Below, in pieces: positions 20,168 to 31,678 of a stretch of DNA of 64,000 nucleotides (its first letter is position 1; each line of letters starts with the position of its first letter). This DNA comes from Cantharellus purpuraceus (Eukaryota; Basidiomycota; Agaricomycetes; Cantharellales; Hydnaceae). The stretch is from positions 1,364,001 to 1,428,000 of the forward strand of contig JALBUN010000049.1 in NCBI GenBank assembly GCA_025174535.1, written 5' to 3'. The notes beneath the pieces were generated by a model. That model ran no database searches and was not told the DNA's origin. It was given only the letters and a program-made list of their open reading frames with translations. The position numbers and the translations under genes were made by a program.

Positions 20168-21886
20168 CCAGAGACAAGTCCAATGGTCCAAATACCTGTC
20201 TCAGTTCAACCTCATTATCCGTTTCCATCCTGGTCGACTCGGAGCAAAGCCCGACATGTTAACTAGACGCTGGGATGTCTACCCTAAAGAGGGGAGTAGT
20301 GACTATGCCACTGTAAACCCACACAACGTTCGTCCTGTGTTCACTAACAAGCAGCTGGCATTGTCCCTATGGGCATCCACCCTCATGACTCCCACCCTCT
20401 GAGCTGTCACCATTATGGACATCGACCAACTCCACTCCAACATCCACTCATCACTCCGATCTGATCCTGTTGCAGTTAAACACTTGGACAACCCTTCCGA
20501 TCCAAAGTGGTCACTTGACCCCAAAGGACACCTCTGACACAACGACCAGATATACATCCCTGATGCCAACAGTCTCCAACTCCAAGTTTTGCAGTATTAT
20601 CATGATCACCCAATCTCCAGCCATTTTGGGCAAAATCACACACAAGGGTTAATCCGACGAGACTATGTATGGCCAAAAGTGCGAGAATACATTCAACACT
20701 ACTGTAACTCCTGTACCACGGTATGCACTCGAAATTGCAAAGGCACAAACCCTACAGAACACTTAAGCAACTTCCCATCCTGGAGCAACCATGGAACTCC
20801 ATCTCCATGGATTTCATAGAGAAGCTCCCCCCATTGCTCAGATATGACACCATACTTGTGATTGTCGACAGGTTCACTAAACAGTCACTATTCATTCCGA
20901 CGCATGACACCATCACCTCCACCTCACTAGCTAAGTTGTTTGTTCTCCACGTATTCTCTAAACATGGAGTCCCATCACATGTCACGTCTGATCAGGGCTC
21001 GGAGTTCATCTCCTCCTTCTTCTGCACATTAGGAAAGGCTCTTGACATGAAGCTTCATTTCACCTCTGGATACCATCCTGAGGGAGATGGACAAACAGAA
21101 TGAATGAATCAGTCCCTGGAGCAATATCTCTGAGTCTATTGTAACTATCAACAAGACAACTGGGCTGATCTACTTCCGATTGCAGAGTTTGCCTACAACA
21201 ACACCCCAAATGCAACTACCGGCATCTCTCCATTCTTTGCTAATAAAGGCTACCATTAGAACATCTCCGTCCACCCCGAGAAGGAACTCACCTCCACCAA
21301 AGCCTGCCAATTTGTAACCGACCTCAATCAACTACACCAACATCTCCGAGAGACCATCTCCAATGCCCAGAAACAATATCAAGTCTCCGCAGACCGACAC
21401 TGCATTCCAGCTCCGGACCTGCAAATTGGAGACCAAGTATTCATTAAGGCCGAACACTTCTGGACCACCCGTCCATCGAAGAAACTCTCCAAGAAATACT
21501 TAGGTCCTTATGAGGTCATTGCTCACGCAGGCAGCAGGTCCTTCACCCTCCGCCTCCCTGACCACTTCTGAGCAGTTCATCCGGTCTTCCATATATCAAT
21601 GCTTGAACCTGCTACTACAAATGAGATCTCTGGTCGCACGCAACCTCCACCTCCTCCAATCATCATCGAAAGAGAAAACAAATATGAGATATCTGAGATC
21701 CTGGACTCGAAGATCGATCATTGATACAGGTGCAAGCTCCAGTACCTAGTCAAATGGACTGGATACGAAGGCACCGATGAAGAGTCTTCATGGATCTCCA
21801 TGTCCGAACTCAATCACGCATCCAAATCCGTCTCTGATTTTCACTCTGCTTATCCAGACAAACCTGGCCCTCTTATGAATCTTTAA
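20168..21886 (+). pseudogene. chromovirus Z Pol, part 2 (RNase H end, integrase, chromodomain)
   Basis: Resumes AGAGACAAGTCCAATGG after family-B. Integrase: zinc-finger region 20600-20735, MDFIEKLP (20807), TSDQGSEF (20986) and GDGQTE followed by a TGA (21101). The C-terminal part has the GPYEVIA segment near 21500. The end is a chromodomain: YLVKWTGYEGTDEESSWIS (21748-21800) with LNHASKSVSDFHSAYPDKPG, stop at 21884. Stops at about 20401, 20536, 21131, 21256, 21568 and 21722. A chromodomain at the end of integrase places the element among chromoviruses, where it guides integration to heterochromatin. Confidence 0.8.
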
Positions 21887-22039
21887 GTTCCATTACTAAT
21901 GCTAATTCTATTATTTCACATCATCATTTTATTACAAGTCACAAAAGGAATTACAAGTCTACCCAAAACTCCGAAGGAATCTCACTCCACCCCATTTTTC
22001 TCTGCTCAGAAATATTAAAATCAAAACCATTTCCATTTT

Positions 22040-22992
22040 TTATACATTGTGTTTCCTTTTTCCCTTCCCCTTGTCTACCTCTGGCTCTGTCTCCGACTCA
22101 TCATCACTCTCTACATCCGACACCCAATCTTTCTCATCCCCCATATCTGAATCCTCATCCAAAGGGGCCATGAACTTCCGCAACCAACGCAACTCAGCAG
22201 TCAGCCAACCCTTGAGAACCTCCTTCCATTTCATCGTCTTCACCAAGTCCACTAACAACCCCTCCGTCCGCCGGAGGTGCTCCAACTGAAGGTTAACCAG
22301 CCGGATAAGCTGGCCCACGGTACTGTTGGGCGCAGAGACGTGCCCTGTACCTGCACTGGTCATTACCCATTCCGATCCGACACTGCTACCCCCAGCTGCC
22401 ACAGCACCCATCTCCGTCTGCCACTTTTGGTCGGACGACCTTCCAATTCTTTCTCTGCCCCTCCTTGTACCACTAGTTGGGGCTTGAACTTTCCATCAAT
22501 CCTACACCCTCCTTTCCGACCCCGACAACGATCACAGGACCGAAGGTGGCAAGTTGGGCTGGTAGGCCACACACACTCCACACCCGCATCACAACACAAG
22601 TCGCAAATTACACCAGGCCCGCCAAATGGCTCCATTGGAGCCAGAGCCTTGGGTGGTCCACTCCTTCTTGACATGGCCTCCAAGTGCTCCCTCTCCTCCT
22701 CCTTGTCCTGCTGTTCCACTGCCACCTTCTCCATCTCACGCTTGCGAAGCTGGATTGCCGACCTAGCGACACACAGCTCCTTCTTATGGGTCGCCAACAT
22801 GCGATTCTCTGCTTTGCACCATATGACCCTCCAGTCCACCTCCCGCCTCTCTGTATCAGCACTCAGGTGTGCCCCCAATGAAAAAACCGCAACCTCAAGG
22901 TTCTTCTTGGTGGTAGCAGCATAAAGCTCTGCCCTTTTGTGAGCTTCAACCACGGCTACCCAAGCCATCTCCTTGTAACAATTCGAGGTCGG
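22040..22992 (-). pseudogene. accessory coiled-coil protein of chromovirus Z, C-terminal part
   Basis: Minus-strand continuation after the B2 insertion. It begins SNCYKEMAWVAVVEAHKRAE, then a helical region rich in Glu/Arg, and the six-cysteine motif CDLCCDAGVEC ... SCDRCRGRKGGC (about 22615-22525). A frameshift near 22410-22440 is followed by the conserved end (KFMAPLDEDSDMGDEKDW, acidic, then DKGKGKRKHNV, stop at 22040). It ends 153 bases from the convergent pol stop. The same arrangement is present in copy Y. Confidence 0.7.
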
Positions 22993-24413
22993 TGTCGGTT
23001 CACTTATGGAATAGATCCTATAAGCCTGCACGCAACAGTCCTAACAAACAGGTGGTGTGTAACGCAGTTGTTTAGCACTCCAAAGATCAATCAGGTCGAG
23101 GGGTAGAGGTAGCACTGAGTAACAGGAAAGTGAAATAGTGCTCTGTGGTTGGATGAGGATGGGAGCAAAAAGGACGGTCCAGATGGCTGATCATGCTCTG
23201 TGACTGGATGACAATGGGAAGCCCAGTTGGGAGGTACATGAAAGCTGGTTTCAGGAGATGCAACCTCTCAGTGGCGGAGGGAAATCTGATTGTTGAACCA
23301 AGGTGCTTTACCTCAGTGTAGAGCTGATGGATTGTGATATAGAGCGTAGAGCGTAGACTTAGAGCGTGGACTTTGACTTTAGAGTGTTGGCTGAAAACTT
23401 GTTGATTGATTCCAAAGGCAAAAACTAGCGCCCTTTTATATACAAATCCCCAGGGCACAACGACACAATATGAGGAGCAAATGATGCGATATGATGCAAG
23501 AAATGCTGATCAAGCCAGCTGACGAAGTGTGTGAAGTTGAACTACTAATGGGGAAATCATGGAGAAATGAAGCAACAGATAGGGGTAATCTTTGTAAGAA
23601 TAGGGGGTGATGAGTAATAAAAGAACCAAAAATAGAACAAGGATGAGTAAGTCATGTATGAATGAATTAAAAGATGAAACAGGGGTGAGTCATATAAAAG
23701 AACAATAGAAACATCCACCAATACCATCTTCCCTATGGCTCTGAAGGTAAATCGACCCTGAGTCACATGAGGACTTCAGTCAGCATCCACAACAAATACT
23801 CCTTATTGTCTTAGTGATCTGTCTCCATATGGTATCCTGTTCCAAGGGTATTTGGTCCCTTTGCCTGACACGATGTAACCTGAGTCGTATTGAAGTGGGA
23901 GGATAGGTCGGTGGGCAACTGAAATTCTACCTCATGTTCAACTCTTCTATCCATGTTATGATATAGAGGTGAAATGCCAAGGAATGTATATGGTTCAATG
24001 GAATCGTGAAAGAATATAGGATCACCAATGGCATAAGAGAGACATGGTGGGGATCTTGGACGTTGAAAGAGTTTTGGAAGTATTTTGATGCGTGGAGGTG
24101 ACTTAACATGCCCATGGAGCTCGGCATATTTTTGATAGTCCTCTGTGTCCAGAGACCAGTGTGACATATTATTAGAAGAGATGTTGGAAAGGGGAATAGA
24201 ATTGGAAGCCATGTGAATGAAAGGATCAGTGTGAATAGAAGGCTGATAATGATCAATGGTGATGAAACACGAGTGATGATCAATGGCTAGAATTAGAGAC
24301 TGAGGTGGAGAGGGAGTTGCGGCGCTATTTAAAAGTTCGATATGAAAAGATGCTGGTGGAGTTGGACTGTCAGAGTGGTTCAATATACGTCCTCAATGCG
24401 TCCTGGCTTGTCA
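22993..24413 (-). mobile_element. family-B solo LTR-like element, copy B2
   Basis: 1421 bases, minus orientation, ends TGACAAGCCAGG and GAACCGACA. Flanked by TCGG on both sides (22989-22992 and 24414-24417), a 4-bp target duplication. It splits the accessory gene between AEPDP and SNCYKEMAW, which are contiguous in copy Y. Each B copy has its own duplication, so both are independent insertions and neither was exchanged in the LTR-A inversion. Confidence 0.8.
23811..24383 (-). CDS. ORF inside the family-B LTR, copy B2 (unknown)
   Basis: 190 codons if the first ATG (24383) is used. The part shared with copy B1 starts at MASNSIPLSN (24211). Shared blocks: HWSLDTEDYQKYAELHGHV, KILPKLFQRPRSPPCLSYAI, YTFLGISPLYHN. 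The C-terminal part (after VEFQLP) is out of phase with copy B1. The ORF covers most of the U3-like half of the LTR, upstream of its TATA box. No family recognised. Retention of about 100 codons in both copies is suggestive but not proof of coding. Confidence 0.4.
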   Translation of the reverse strand: MNHSDSPTPPASFHIELLNSAATPSPPQSLILAIDHHSCFITIDHYQPSIHTDPFIHMASNSIPLSNISSNNMSHWSLDTEDYQKYAELHGHVKSPPRIKILPKLFQRPRSPPCLSYAIGDPIFFHDSIEPYTFLGISPLYHNMDRRVEHEVEFQLPTDLSSHFNTTQVTSCQAKGPNTLGTGYHMETDH

Positions 24414-24791
24414 TCGGATCCGGCTCCGCATCTGTCCCAACATCCATGCCCTCGGGCTCTGCATTTGCATCGAGCTCCATATTGGCATTGGGATCCACCT
24501 CCACCTCCACCCTCTCTGCCTCCCCCATGTCATCTTCCTCAGCCACACCCACCGCAAATAACAGCCATGACTGCAGGCGTAACAGCAAGTCCACCATAGG
24601 GGCAGTCGTCAAACAGGTTGACTCCATCCGTGTAATCGAGATGATGGCAACCTCAGGGGTCCCTGCCCATACTGGCACACTCAGACTCCCCAAGTGACTG
24701 GTCACCCCTGCCCTGGTCACCTCCTCCTCTACCTCCATGGTGGCTTCTAGCTCGTGCACCTGCTCTTCCACTTCCTTCAGTCTCGTGGCCT
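24414..24791 (-). pseudogene. accessory coiled-coil protein of chromovirus Z, middle part
   Basis: Minus strand from the LTR A2 border: RLKEVEEQVHELEATMEVEE, then GTPEVAIIS, an acidic DPNANMELDANAEPE segment and AEPDP at the B2 border. This fits between the N-terminal half at 15709-16520 and the C-terminal half at 22040-22992, and matches copy Y. Several changes destroy the frame relative to copy Y. Confidence 0.7.
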
Positions 24792-25370
24792 TGTTACATC
24801 CTGTAACACCGAGTTCCGATCTCCAGATTCCATCTCCACCTCCATCAACTCCGGACCCCGCCATTGTTCTCCTCATTAGTAGTCTTCTTCTTATGGGTTA
24901 CAACAACCGTTATACTTTCTAATTGTTTAGTATTAGTTCGGACATGAGTCCAAACTCCAAACTCCTTTCCATGTTGTATTCCATATTAGTCTTATTGTCT
25001 TATCGCTTTTAGTTTTACCATTCAATTCTCTACATACTTATACGGGCTACTTCTTGTATGTTACAGTAGTTCATATATCAACTAAGATTCCCCATCAGCT
25101 TCTTGGTTACTAGCTTCTTGACAAATATCTTCTTGACAAGTTGAACTCCGGATCCTTGATCCAACTCCATACTCCGAACTCTGAAATATTGGACCGACGA
25201 TTTGAGGGGGCACAACACATAAGTTGAAGCCAAGTCCACTCGATCCGACTCAATAGTCATTTGTCCCCATCTGTCTCCAGTTGAACTGGAACAGTAAAGT
25301 CCCATCCCCTTCCTCACTAGTATCTGAACACCAGCTACTCCTTTAAACTCTGAGTTTTCAGCACTTAACA
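24792..25370 (+). mobile_element. family-A solo LTR, copy A2 (inversion breakpoint)
   Basis: 579 bases, TGTTACATCCTGTAACA ... CAGCACTTAACA. Left flank GGCCT pairs, as reverse complement, with AGGCC left of A1. The right flank CTCCG joins the protease region of element Y (GGTTCTACTCACTG). Before the inversion this LTR stood between the 5'-truncated pols of Z (reverse) and Y (forward), without a visible target duplication. Confidence 0.8.
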
Positions 25371-28300
25371 CTCCGGTTCTACTCACTGTTTCCTCGATTC
25401 CTCTTTTTCCGATTTACATAAACTCCATACATACACCATAACTCCAATACCACTCCGATTATTTGATGGCACTACTAATGCTGTTATTTCATGAGCTATA
25501 GATCTGTCTATCTGTTTTTCTGTCAGAGAAATCCAGAACCTTACATTCTATGTTACTCCACTTGACTCCAGCTGTTCTGTGGTTTTTGGACATAACTGGC
25601 TCACCCGCTACAATCCGTTGATTGACTGGGCATTGGGCCATATCACATTCCATTCTCCAGCACAGGCTGTGTCATCCCCGACATCACCAGCAACTTTAGG
25701 TGCGAAACTATCTTCCGCCTCTGCTGACTCCACTCTGATAGATACTCCATCTACCCCGCCGTTTATATCACTGGTGGATGCTATGGTCTTCGCCAGACTA
25801 AGCAAACTGGATGGTTCTCACACATTCCAGGTCCACCTCTCCAATCTGATATTCCTCGCCGCTCGTTCTGCCTGATCAACTCCACCGGACCTCTCTATGG
25901 TTCCTAAGGAGTATCATGAGTTCGCCGATGTGTTCAGCAAGTCTAAAGCCGACTCCCTAGCAGAACACCAACCATACGATCTCAAGATCAAACTGGATGA
26001 CAACTCCACCCCTCCGCTTGGCCCTATCTACTCGCTATCACAAAAAGAGCTACTGGCTCTCTGAACATTCATAGACAAGAACTTGACTATGGGCTTCATC
26101 TGCCCATCCCTATCTCCTCATGGAGCTCCAGTCCTATTTGTCTGCAAAAAGGACGGATCACTCCATCTATGCGTCGACTTCCGTGGACTCAACAAGATCA
26201 CCAAGAGAGACCGATACCCGATACCCCGCACCGCGGACCTACTCGAAAGTCCTCAAAAGGCTAAGATCTATTCCAAAATAGATCTCCGACATGCCTACCA
26301 TCTAGTCCGCATCCGAGAAGGCGATGAATGGAAAACAACCTTCTGCACACGATATGGATCTTCCGAGTGGTGCGTCATGCCCTTCAGACTAACCAATGCT
26401 CTGGCCGCCTTCCAGAGGTTCATGAATGATACCTTCGCCGACCTCCTCGATGTGACCATCCTCATTTACTTAGATGACATTTTGGTATATTCGGACAATG
26501 AAGAAGAACATTGGACACATGTCCAAGAAGTACTCTGACGTCTCCAAAAGCATGGCCTCTTCGCCCACGCTGACAAGTGCGAATTCCACTCCGACTCGGT
26601 CGAATACCTAGGCTATATCCTCTCCCCAGCAGGATTGACAATGTCTGATGACAAAATCAAAGCCATACAGGAATGGCCGGAACCCCGGAAAGTCAAGGAC
26701 GTACAGTCCTTCCTAGGGTTCGCCAACTTCTACCGCCGCTTCATTCACGGCTACTCCGACATCACCATTCCGCTCACCCAACTCACTAGGAAGGGTATCC
26801 AATGGAATTTCACTGACGAATGTAGACAGAGCTTTGAGACCTTGAAAAAGGCCTTTACTTCCACTCCAATACTGACTCATTGGGTTCCAGACGTTCCTAT
26901 CCTATTAGAGACCGACGCCTCCGACTATGCACTTGCCGCAATCCTGTCCATCATCTCTCCAGACGACGGACAAGTCCATCCGATCGCTTTTCACTCACGT
27001 ACATTTACACCCCCCGAACTGAATTATGATGTCCATGACAAAGAGCTCCTTGCCATATATGAAGCCTTCCGGATATGGAGACACTGCCTTGAAGGCCCCT
27101 CCGATCCAGTGGATGTCATAACTGACCACAAGAACTTGGAATACTTCTCCACAATGAAACTACTCACCTGGAGACAGGTCTGATGGTCCAAATACCTATC
27201 TCAGTTCAATCTCATTATCCATTTCCGTCCTGGTCGACTCGGAGCAAAGCCCGACGCATTAACTAGACGATGGGACATCTACCCTAAAGAGGGGAATAGC
27301 GACTATGCCACTGTAAACCCACACAACTTTCACCCTGTGTTTACTAACGAGCAGCTGGCATCATCCCTATGAGCATCCACCCTCATGACTCCCACCCTCT
27401 GAGCTGTCACCATTATGGACATCGACCAACTCCACTCCAACATCCACTCATCACTCTGATCTGATCCTGTTGCAGTTAAACACTTGGACAACCCTTCCGA
27501 TCCGAAATGGTCACTTGACCCCAAAGGACACCTCCGACACAACAACCAGATATACGTCCCCAACACCAATGGCCTCCGACTCTGAGTTTTGCAGTATTAC
27601 CATGATCACCCAATCTCAGGCCATTTTGGGCAAAATCGCACACAAGGATTAATCTGACGAGACTATGTATGGCCAAAAATGCGAGAATACATTCAACACT
27701 ACTGTAACTCCTGCACCACATGTATGCGCTCAAAATCGCAAAGGCACAAACCCTACGGAACGCTTAAGCAACTTCCGGTCCCAGAGCAACCATGGAACTC
27801 CATCTCCATAGATTTCATAGAGAAGCTCCCCCCATCGCTCGGATACGACACCATACTTGTGATTGTCGACAGGTTCACTAAACAGTCACTATTCATTCCG
27901 ACGCATGACACCATCACCTCCGCCTCACTAGCTAAATTGTTCGTTCTCCACATATTCTCTAAACACGGAGTCTCATCGCATGTCACATCCGATCAGGGCT
28001 CGGAGTTCATGTCCTCCTTCTTCTGCACACTAGGAAAGGCTCTCGACATGAAACTTCACTTCACCTCCAGATACCATCCTGAAGGAGACAGACAAACGGA
28101 ACGAATGAATCAGTCCCTGGAACAATATCTCCAAATCTATTGTAACTATCAACAAGACAGCTGGGCTGATCTACTTCTGATTGCAGAGTTTGCCTACAAC
28201 AACGCTCCAAACGCAACTACTGGCATCTCTCCATTCTTTGCTAATAAAGGCTATCATCCAAACATCTCTGTCCACCCCAAGAAAGAACTTGCCTCCACCA

Positions 28301-28887
28301 AAGCCTGCCAATTCGTAACTGACCTCAATCAACTACACCAACATCTCCGAGAAACCATCTCCGATGCCCAGAAACAATATCAAGTCTCTGCGGACCGACA
28401 CCGCATTCCGGCTCTGGACCTGCAAATCGGAGACAAAGTATTCATTAAGGCCAAACACTTCTGGACCACCCGCCCATCAAAGAAACTCTCTGAGAAATAC
28501 TTAGGTCCTTATGAGGTCATTGCTTGTGCGGGCAGCAGGTCCTTCACCCTCCACCTCCCTGACCACTTCTGAGCAGTTCATCCAGTCTTCCATATATCAA
28601 TGCTCAAACCCGCTACTACAAACGAGATCTCCGGTCGCACGCAACCTCCACCTCCCCCAATCATCATTGAAGGAGACAATGAATATGAGATATCTGAGAT
28701 CCTGGACTCGAAGATCAACCATCGATACAAGTGCAAGCTCCAGTACTTAGTCAAATGGACTGGATATAGAGGCACCGACAAAGAGTCCTCATGGATCTCC
28801 ACGTCTGAACTTGATCACGCATCCGAATCCATCTCCAACTTTCACTCCGCTTATCCAGACAAACCTGGCCCTCTTATGAATCTTTAA
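25371..28887 (+). pseudogene. chromovirus Y Pol (protease to chromodomain, inactivated)
   Basis: Starts inside the protease (GSTHCFLDSS-like, just after the lost D-S-G aspartate) and runs to stop 28885. [25 protein letters not shown] (about 26466). RNase H: ETDASDYALAAILS (26909), DHKNLEYF (27127). Integrase: SCTTCMRSKSQRHKPYGTL (27709), DFIEKLP (27810), TSDQGSEF (27987), RMNQSLEQYLQIY (28103), GPYEVIACAGSRS (28505). Chromodomain: YLVKWTGYRGTDKESSWIST (28745). Stops at about 25489, 25874, 26061, 26536, 27181, 27370, 27400, 27456, 27586, 27655 and 28570. The integrase is open for 297 codons (27679-28572), the best preserved of the three copies. Confidence 0.85.
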
Positions 28888-29039
28888 GTCCCATTACTAA
28901 TGCTAATTCTATTGTTTCGCATCATCATTTTATTACAAGTCACAAGGGAAATTACCAGCCTAAAATACTCCGAAGGAATATCACTCCAACTCATTTTTCT
29001 CCGCTCCGAAACTTACAATCATTTTCATTTTTTTTATTT

Positions 29040-30763
29040 TTATACATCACGTTTCCTTTTTCCCTTCCCCTTATCTACCTCAGGCTCCGTCTCCAATGCC
29101 GTCTCTGACTCATCATCACTCTCTACATCCAACACCCAATCTTTCTCATCCCCCATGTCTGAATCCTCATCCAAAGGGGCCATGAACTTCCGCAACCAAC
29201 ATAACTTGGCTGTCCGCCGACCCTCCAGAACCTCCTTCCGTTTCATCGTCCTCACCAAGTCCACTAGTAACTCCTCCATCCACCAAAGGTGCTCCGACTG
29301 CAGGTTAACCAGCCAGGTAAGCTGGCCCACGGTACTATTGGGTGCAGAGACGCGCCCCATACCTGCACCGGTCGTTGCCCCTTCCGATCCGACACCGCTA
29401 CCCCTGGCTGCCACAGCACCCGTCTCCGTCTGCCTCTTTTTGGTTGGACGACCTTCTGATTCTTTCTCTGCCCCTCCTTGTACCACTAGTCGGGGCTTGA
29501 CGCTCCGACTCCAGGGATCGAACTTCCCATCAATCCTACACCCTCCTTTCCGACCCCGACAACGATCACAGGACCGAAGGCGGTGAGTTGGGCCAGTAGG
29601 CCACACGCACTCCACACCCGCATCACGACACAAGTCGCAAGTTACGCCGGGTCCACCAAATGGCTCCGTTGGAGCCAGAGCCTTGGGTGGTCCGCCCCTT
29701 CTCGCTGCAGCCTCCAAGCATTCCCTCTCCTCCTCCTTGTCCTGCTGTTCTGCTGCCGCTTTCTCCATCTCACGCTTGCGAAGCTGGATCGCTGACCTCA
29801 CGACACGCAGCTCCTTCTTACGGGTCGCCAACACGCGACTCTCCGCCTTGCACCATATGATCCTCCGGTCCACCTCCCGCTTCTCCGTATCAGCACTCAG
29901 GTACACCTTCAATGAAAAAACCACAACGTCGAGATTCTTCTTAGTGGTCACAGCATAGAGCTCCACCCTTTTGCGAGCCTCGACCGCGGCTACCCAAGCC
30001 ATCTCCTTGTAACAATTTGAAGTCGGATCTGGCTCCACATCTGTCCCGACATCCACACCCACCTCGGGCTCCGCATTCACGTCGAGCTCCATATTGGCAT
30101 CGGGATCCACCTCCACCTCTGCCCTCTCCGCCTCCGCCACTTCATCTTCCTCAGCCGCACCCAACCCAAATAATGGCCGTGCCCACGGACGCAATGGCGA
30201 GTCCTCCGCAGTGACAGTTGTTGGACGAGTTGTCTCTGTCTGAGTAACAGAGATGATGGCGACCTTGGGAGTTCCTGCCCGTATCGGCACGCTCGGACTT
30301 CCTGGGTGACTGGTTGCCCCTGCCCCGGTCACCTCCTCCTCTACCTCCATGGCGGCTTCTAGCTCATGCACCTGCTCCTCCACTTCCTTCAGTCTCGCGG
30401 CCTCCATCACGGCCGCAAGTTCCTTTACCCTGCAGGCTCTCTCGGCCTTTGCTTCCTCCTCTTTCCTTCTCCGTTCCGTCTTTGCCACCTCTTTCCACCT
30501 CTGCTCCTCCTCCTCCTTCCATCTCCATTCCGCCTCCTCCTCCTCCTTCCGCCTCCGTTCCTCCTCCTCCTCCTTCCATCTCTGTTCCTCCTCCTCCTCC
30601 TTCCATCTCCATTCCTCCTCCTCCTCCTTCCGTCTCCGTTCCGCTTCCTCCTCCTCTTTCTGTTTCCACTCCTCCTCCTCTTCCTTCCATCGGGCCAAGA
30701 GCAACTGCTCAAGCTCATGCTTGCCAAAGGGATTGACATTGTTGAGGATAAGACCTCAATCAT
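29040..30763 (-). CDS. accessory coiled-coil, six-cysteine protein of chromovirus Y, antisense to pol
   Basis: Open for 554 codons on the minus strand between pol (28887) and the 3' LTR. The homologous start (ATG 30763, MIEVLSSTMSIPLASM) is separated from the long frame by a 10-base deletion relative to copy Z (GTGGCCAAGC lost after AACATGAGC), so this copy would start at MLLARWKEEEE (30704). Order: Glu/Lys/Trp/Arg repeats (about residues 1-95), helical VKELAAVMEAARLKEVEEQV (95-120), acidic middle, helical KEMAWVAAVEARKR (about 240), cysteines CDLCRDAGVEC and SCDRCRGRKGGCRIDG (about 350-390), helical region, acidic end and a basic KGKGKRKRDV tail. The cysteine spacing could bind zinc. Function unknown. 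It may be a DNA- or RNA-binding structural protein of the element. Confidence 0.6.
30481..30700 (-). repeat. CTC-rich coding repeat in the accessory gene, copy Y
   Basis: Degenerate tandem units (TCCTCCTCC plus a CATCTCCATTCC or CGTCTCCGTTCC block) encode the Glu-rich helix. The tract is shorter and less regular than in copy Z (15797-16431), so repeat number varies between copies. Confidence 0.7.
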
Positions 30764-30867
30764 GCCCCTCCTTTTATATGTCTCCAGACCCCCAGTATAA
30801 CTCCGATTGCGCCCAACCGTCTCACCTATTCAATCCATGGACATGAGGCCTCAGGGGCTCAGCCTTA

Positions 30868-30880
30868 AATGGAGAGATAC
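30868..30880 (+). promoter_or_regulatory. candidate polypurine tract of chromovirus Y
   Basis: AAATGGAGAGATA directly before the 3' LTR start (30881). The same sequence is next to the LTR of copy Z (complement at 15592-15606). Purine-rich and in the required place, but short. Confidence 0.45.
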
Positions 30881-31407
30881 TGTTATGACTATATTCATTA
30901 ACGACCAGATCCCCGTCTGATCCATTCAGATTCCCGCGCATATGAAATCTATACTCCATTTGGAAACCGCCGTCTCCATCTACCTGTCCGATTGTCACCG
31001 CCAATTCTGCCCATCCATCTCCGGTTCCAATTGATGCATCAGCATCACCATAGGAACCCAGACATCCGTCCCCGTCAGACTCGGACATACTCATGTAAGG
31101 CTGTCGGCCTCAGAGATGCATCACCGGAGTAATTATTATTAGATTTCAAAATATGTACTTAAGTTGCCTGACTGGGGACTTCATTCCCCAGTTTGAATAT
31201 TGAATCACACCTAGTTCCTAAGTCCGATCCTAACTCTCTAAGTCATACTCTGCCTCTGAAATCTTGGACACCGGTATTAGTGAGGGCGCAGCACATAAGC
31301 TGAAGCCAAGTCCGTTCCAACCCCCAGGATGTGCTCCGACTCCGACCCAACCTCCGACCCAACCTCCGACCCAATCTCCAACCCCCAATCGGACCTAGTG
31401 CGTAACA
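30881..31407 (+). mobile_element. family-C 3' LTR of chromovirus Y
   Basis: 527 bases, TGTTATGACT ... GTGCGTAACA, same orientation as pol Y and near-identical in layout to the LTR at 10189. The right flank is ATAAC. The 5' LTR of Y is missing, so no duplication can be confirmed. Confidence 0.85.
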
Positions 31408-31678
31408 ATAACACCCCCCACATCAAGGAAGTCCCTATGGATGAACCAGACTCCAAACCAGAGCCTGGAGTCAAATCCCTAGAGACTCTTGACTAGCTCC
31501 AACCAATTTAGTGCATGTGGATGAATAAGTGAGGGAAGGAATGTTTGTGCAATACTATTGTGTACAATCCAATGGCGCAGAAGATGCCATCTCAAACCTA
31601 TACGCAAGATATGACTTTAGACCGAAGTCTCGAGCTTAAACAGTATGGCCCAGCCATTATGCTGAGCCACAACTTTAA
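31408..31678. other. border between transposon cluster and host genes
   Basis: A short plus-strand reading (HIKEVPMDEPDSKPEPGVK, then a stop at about 31472) may be a remnant of another element. Nothing else is recognised. It ends at the 3' end of the acid phosphatase gene. Confidence 0.35.

Larger units (their letters stand above)
17189..24791. other. inverted segment bounded by family-A LTRs
   Basis: When this 7.6 kb segment is turned around, the accessory gene halves join in frame order (VKELAAAMEA then RLKEVEEQVHELEA, as in copy Y) and the LTR gains a perfect AGGCC target duplication. The segment contains, as now oriented, the plus-strand pol of Z, two family-B elements and the second half of the accessory gene on the minus strand. 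The likely event is recombination between the oppositely oriented LTRs A1 and A2. Confidence 0.8.

Noticed and set aside
10189..31407. X and Y as the two ends of one very long element
   Set aside because: Flanks differ (TGTAT versus ATAAC) and Y and Z each carry their own RT, integrase and accessory gene, so they are separate copies.
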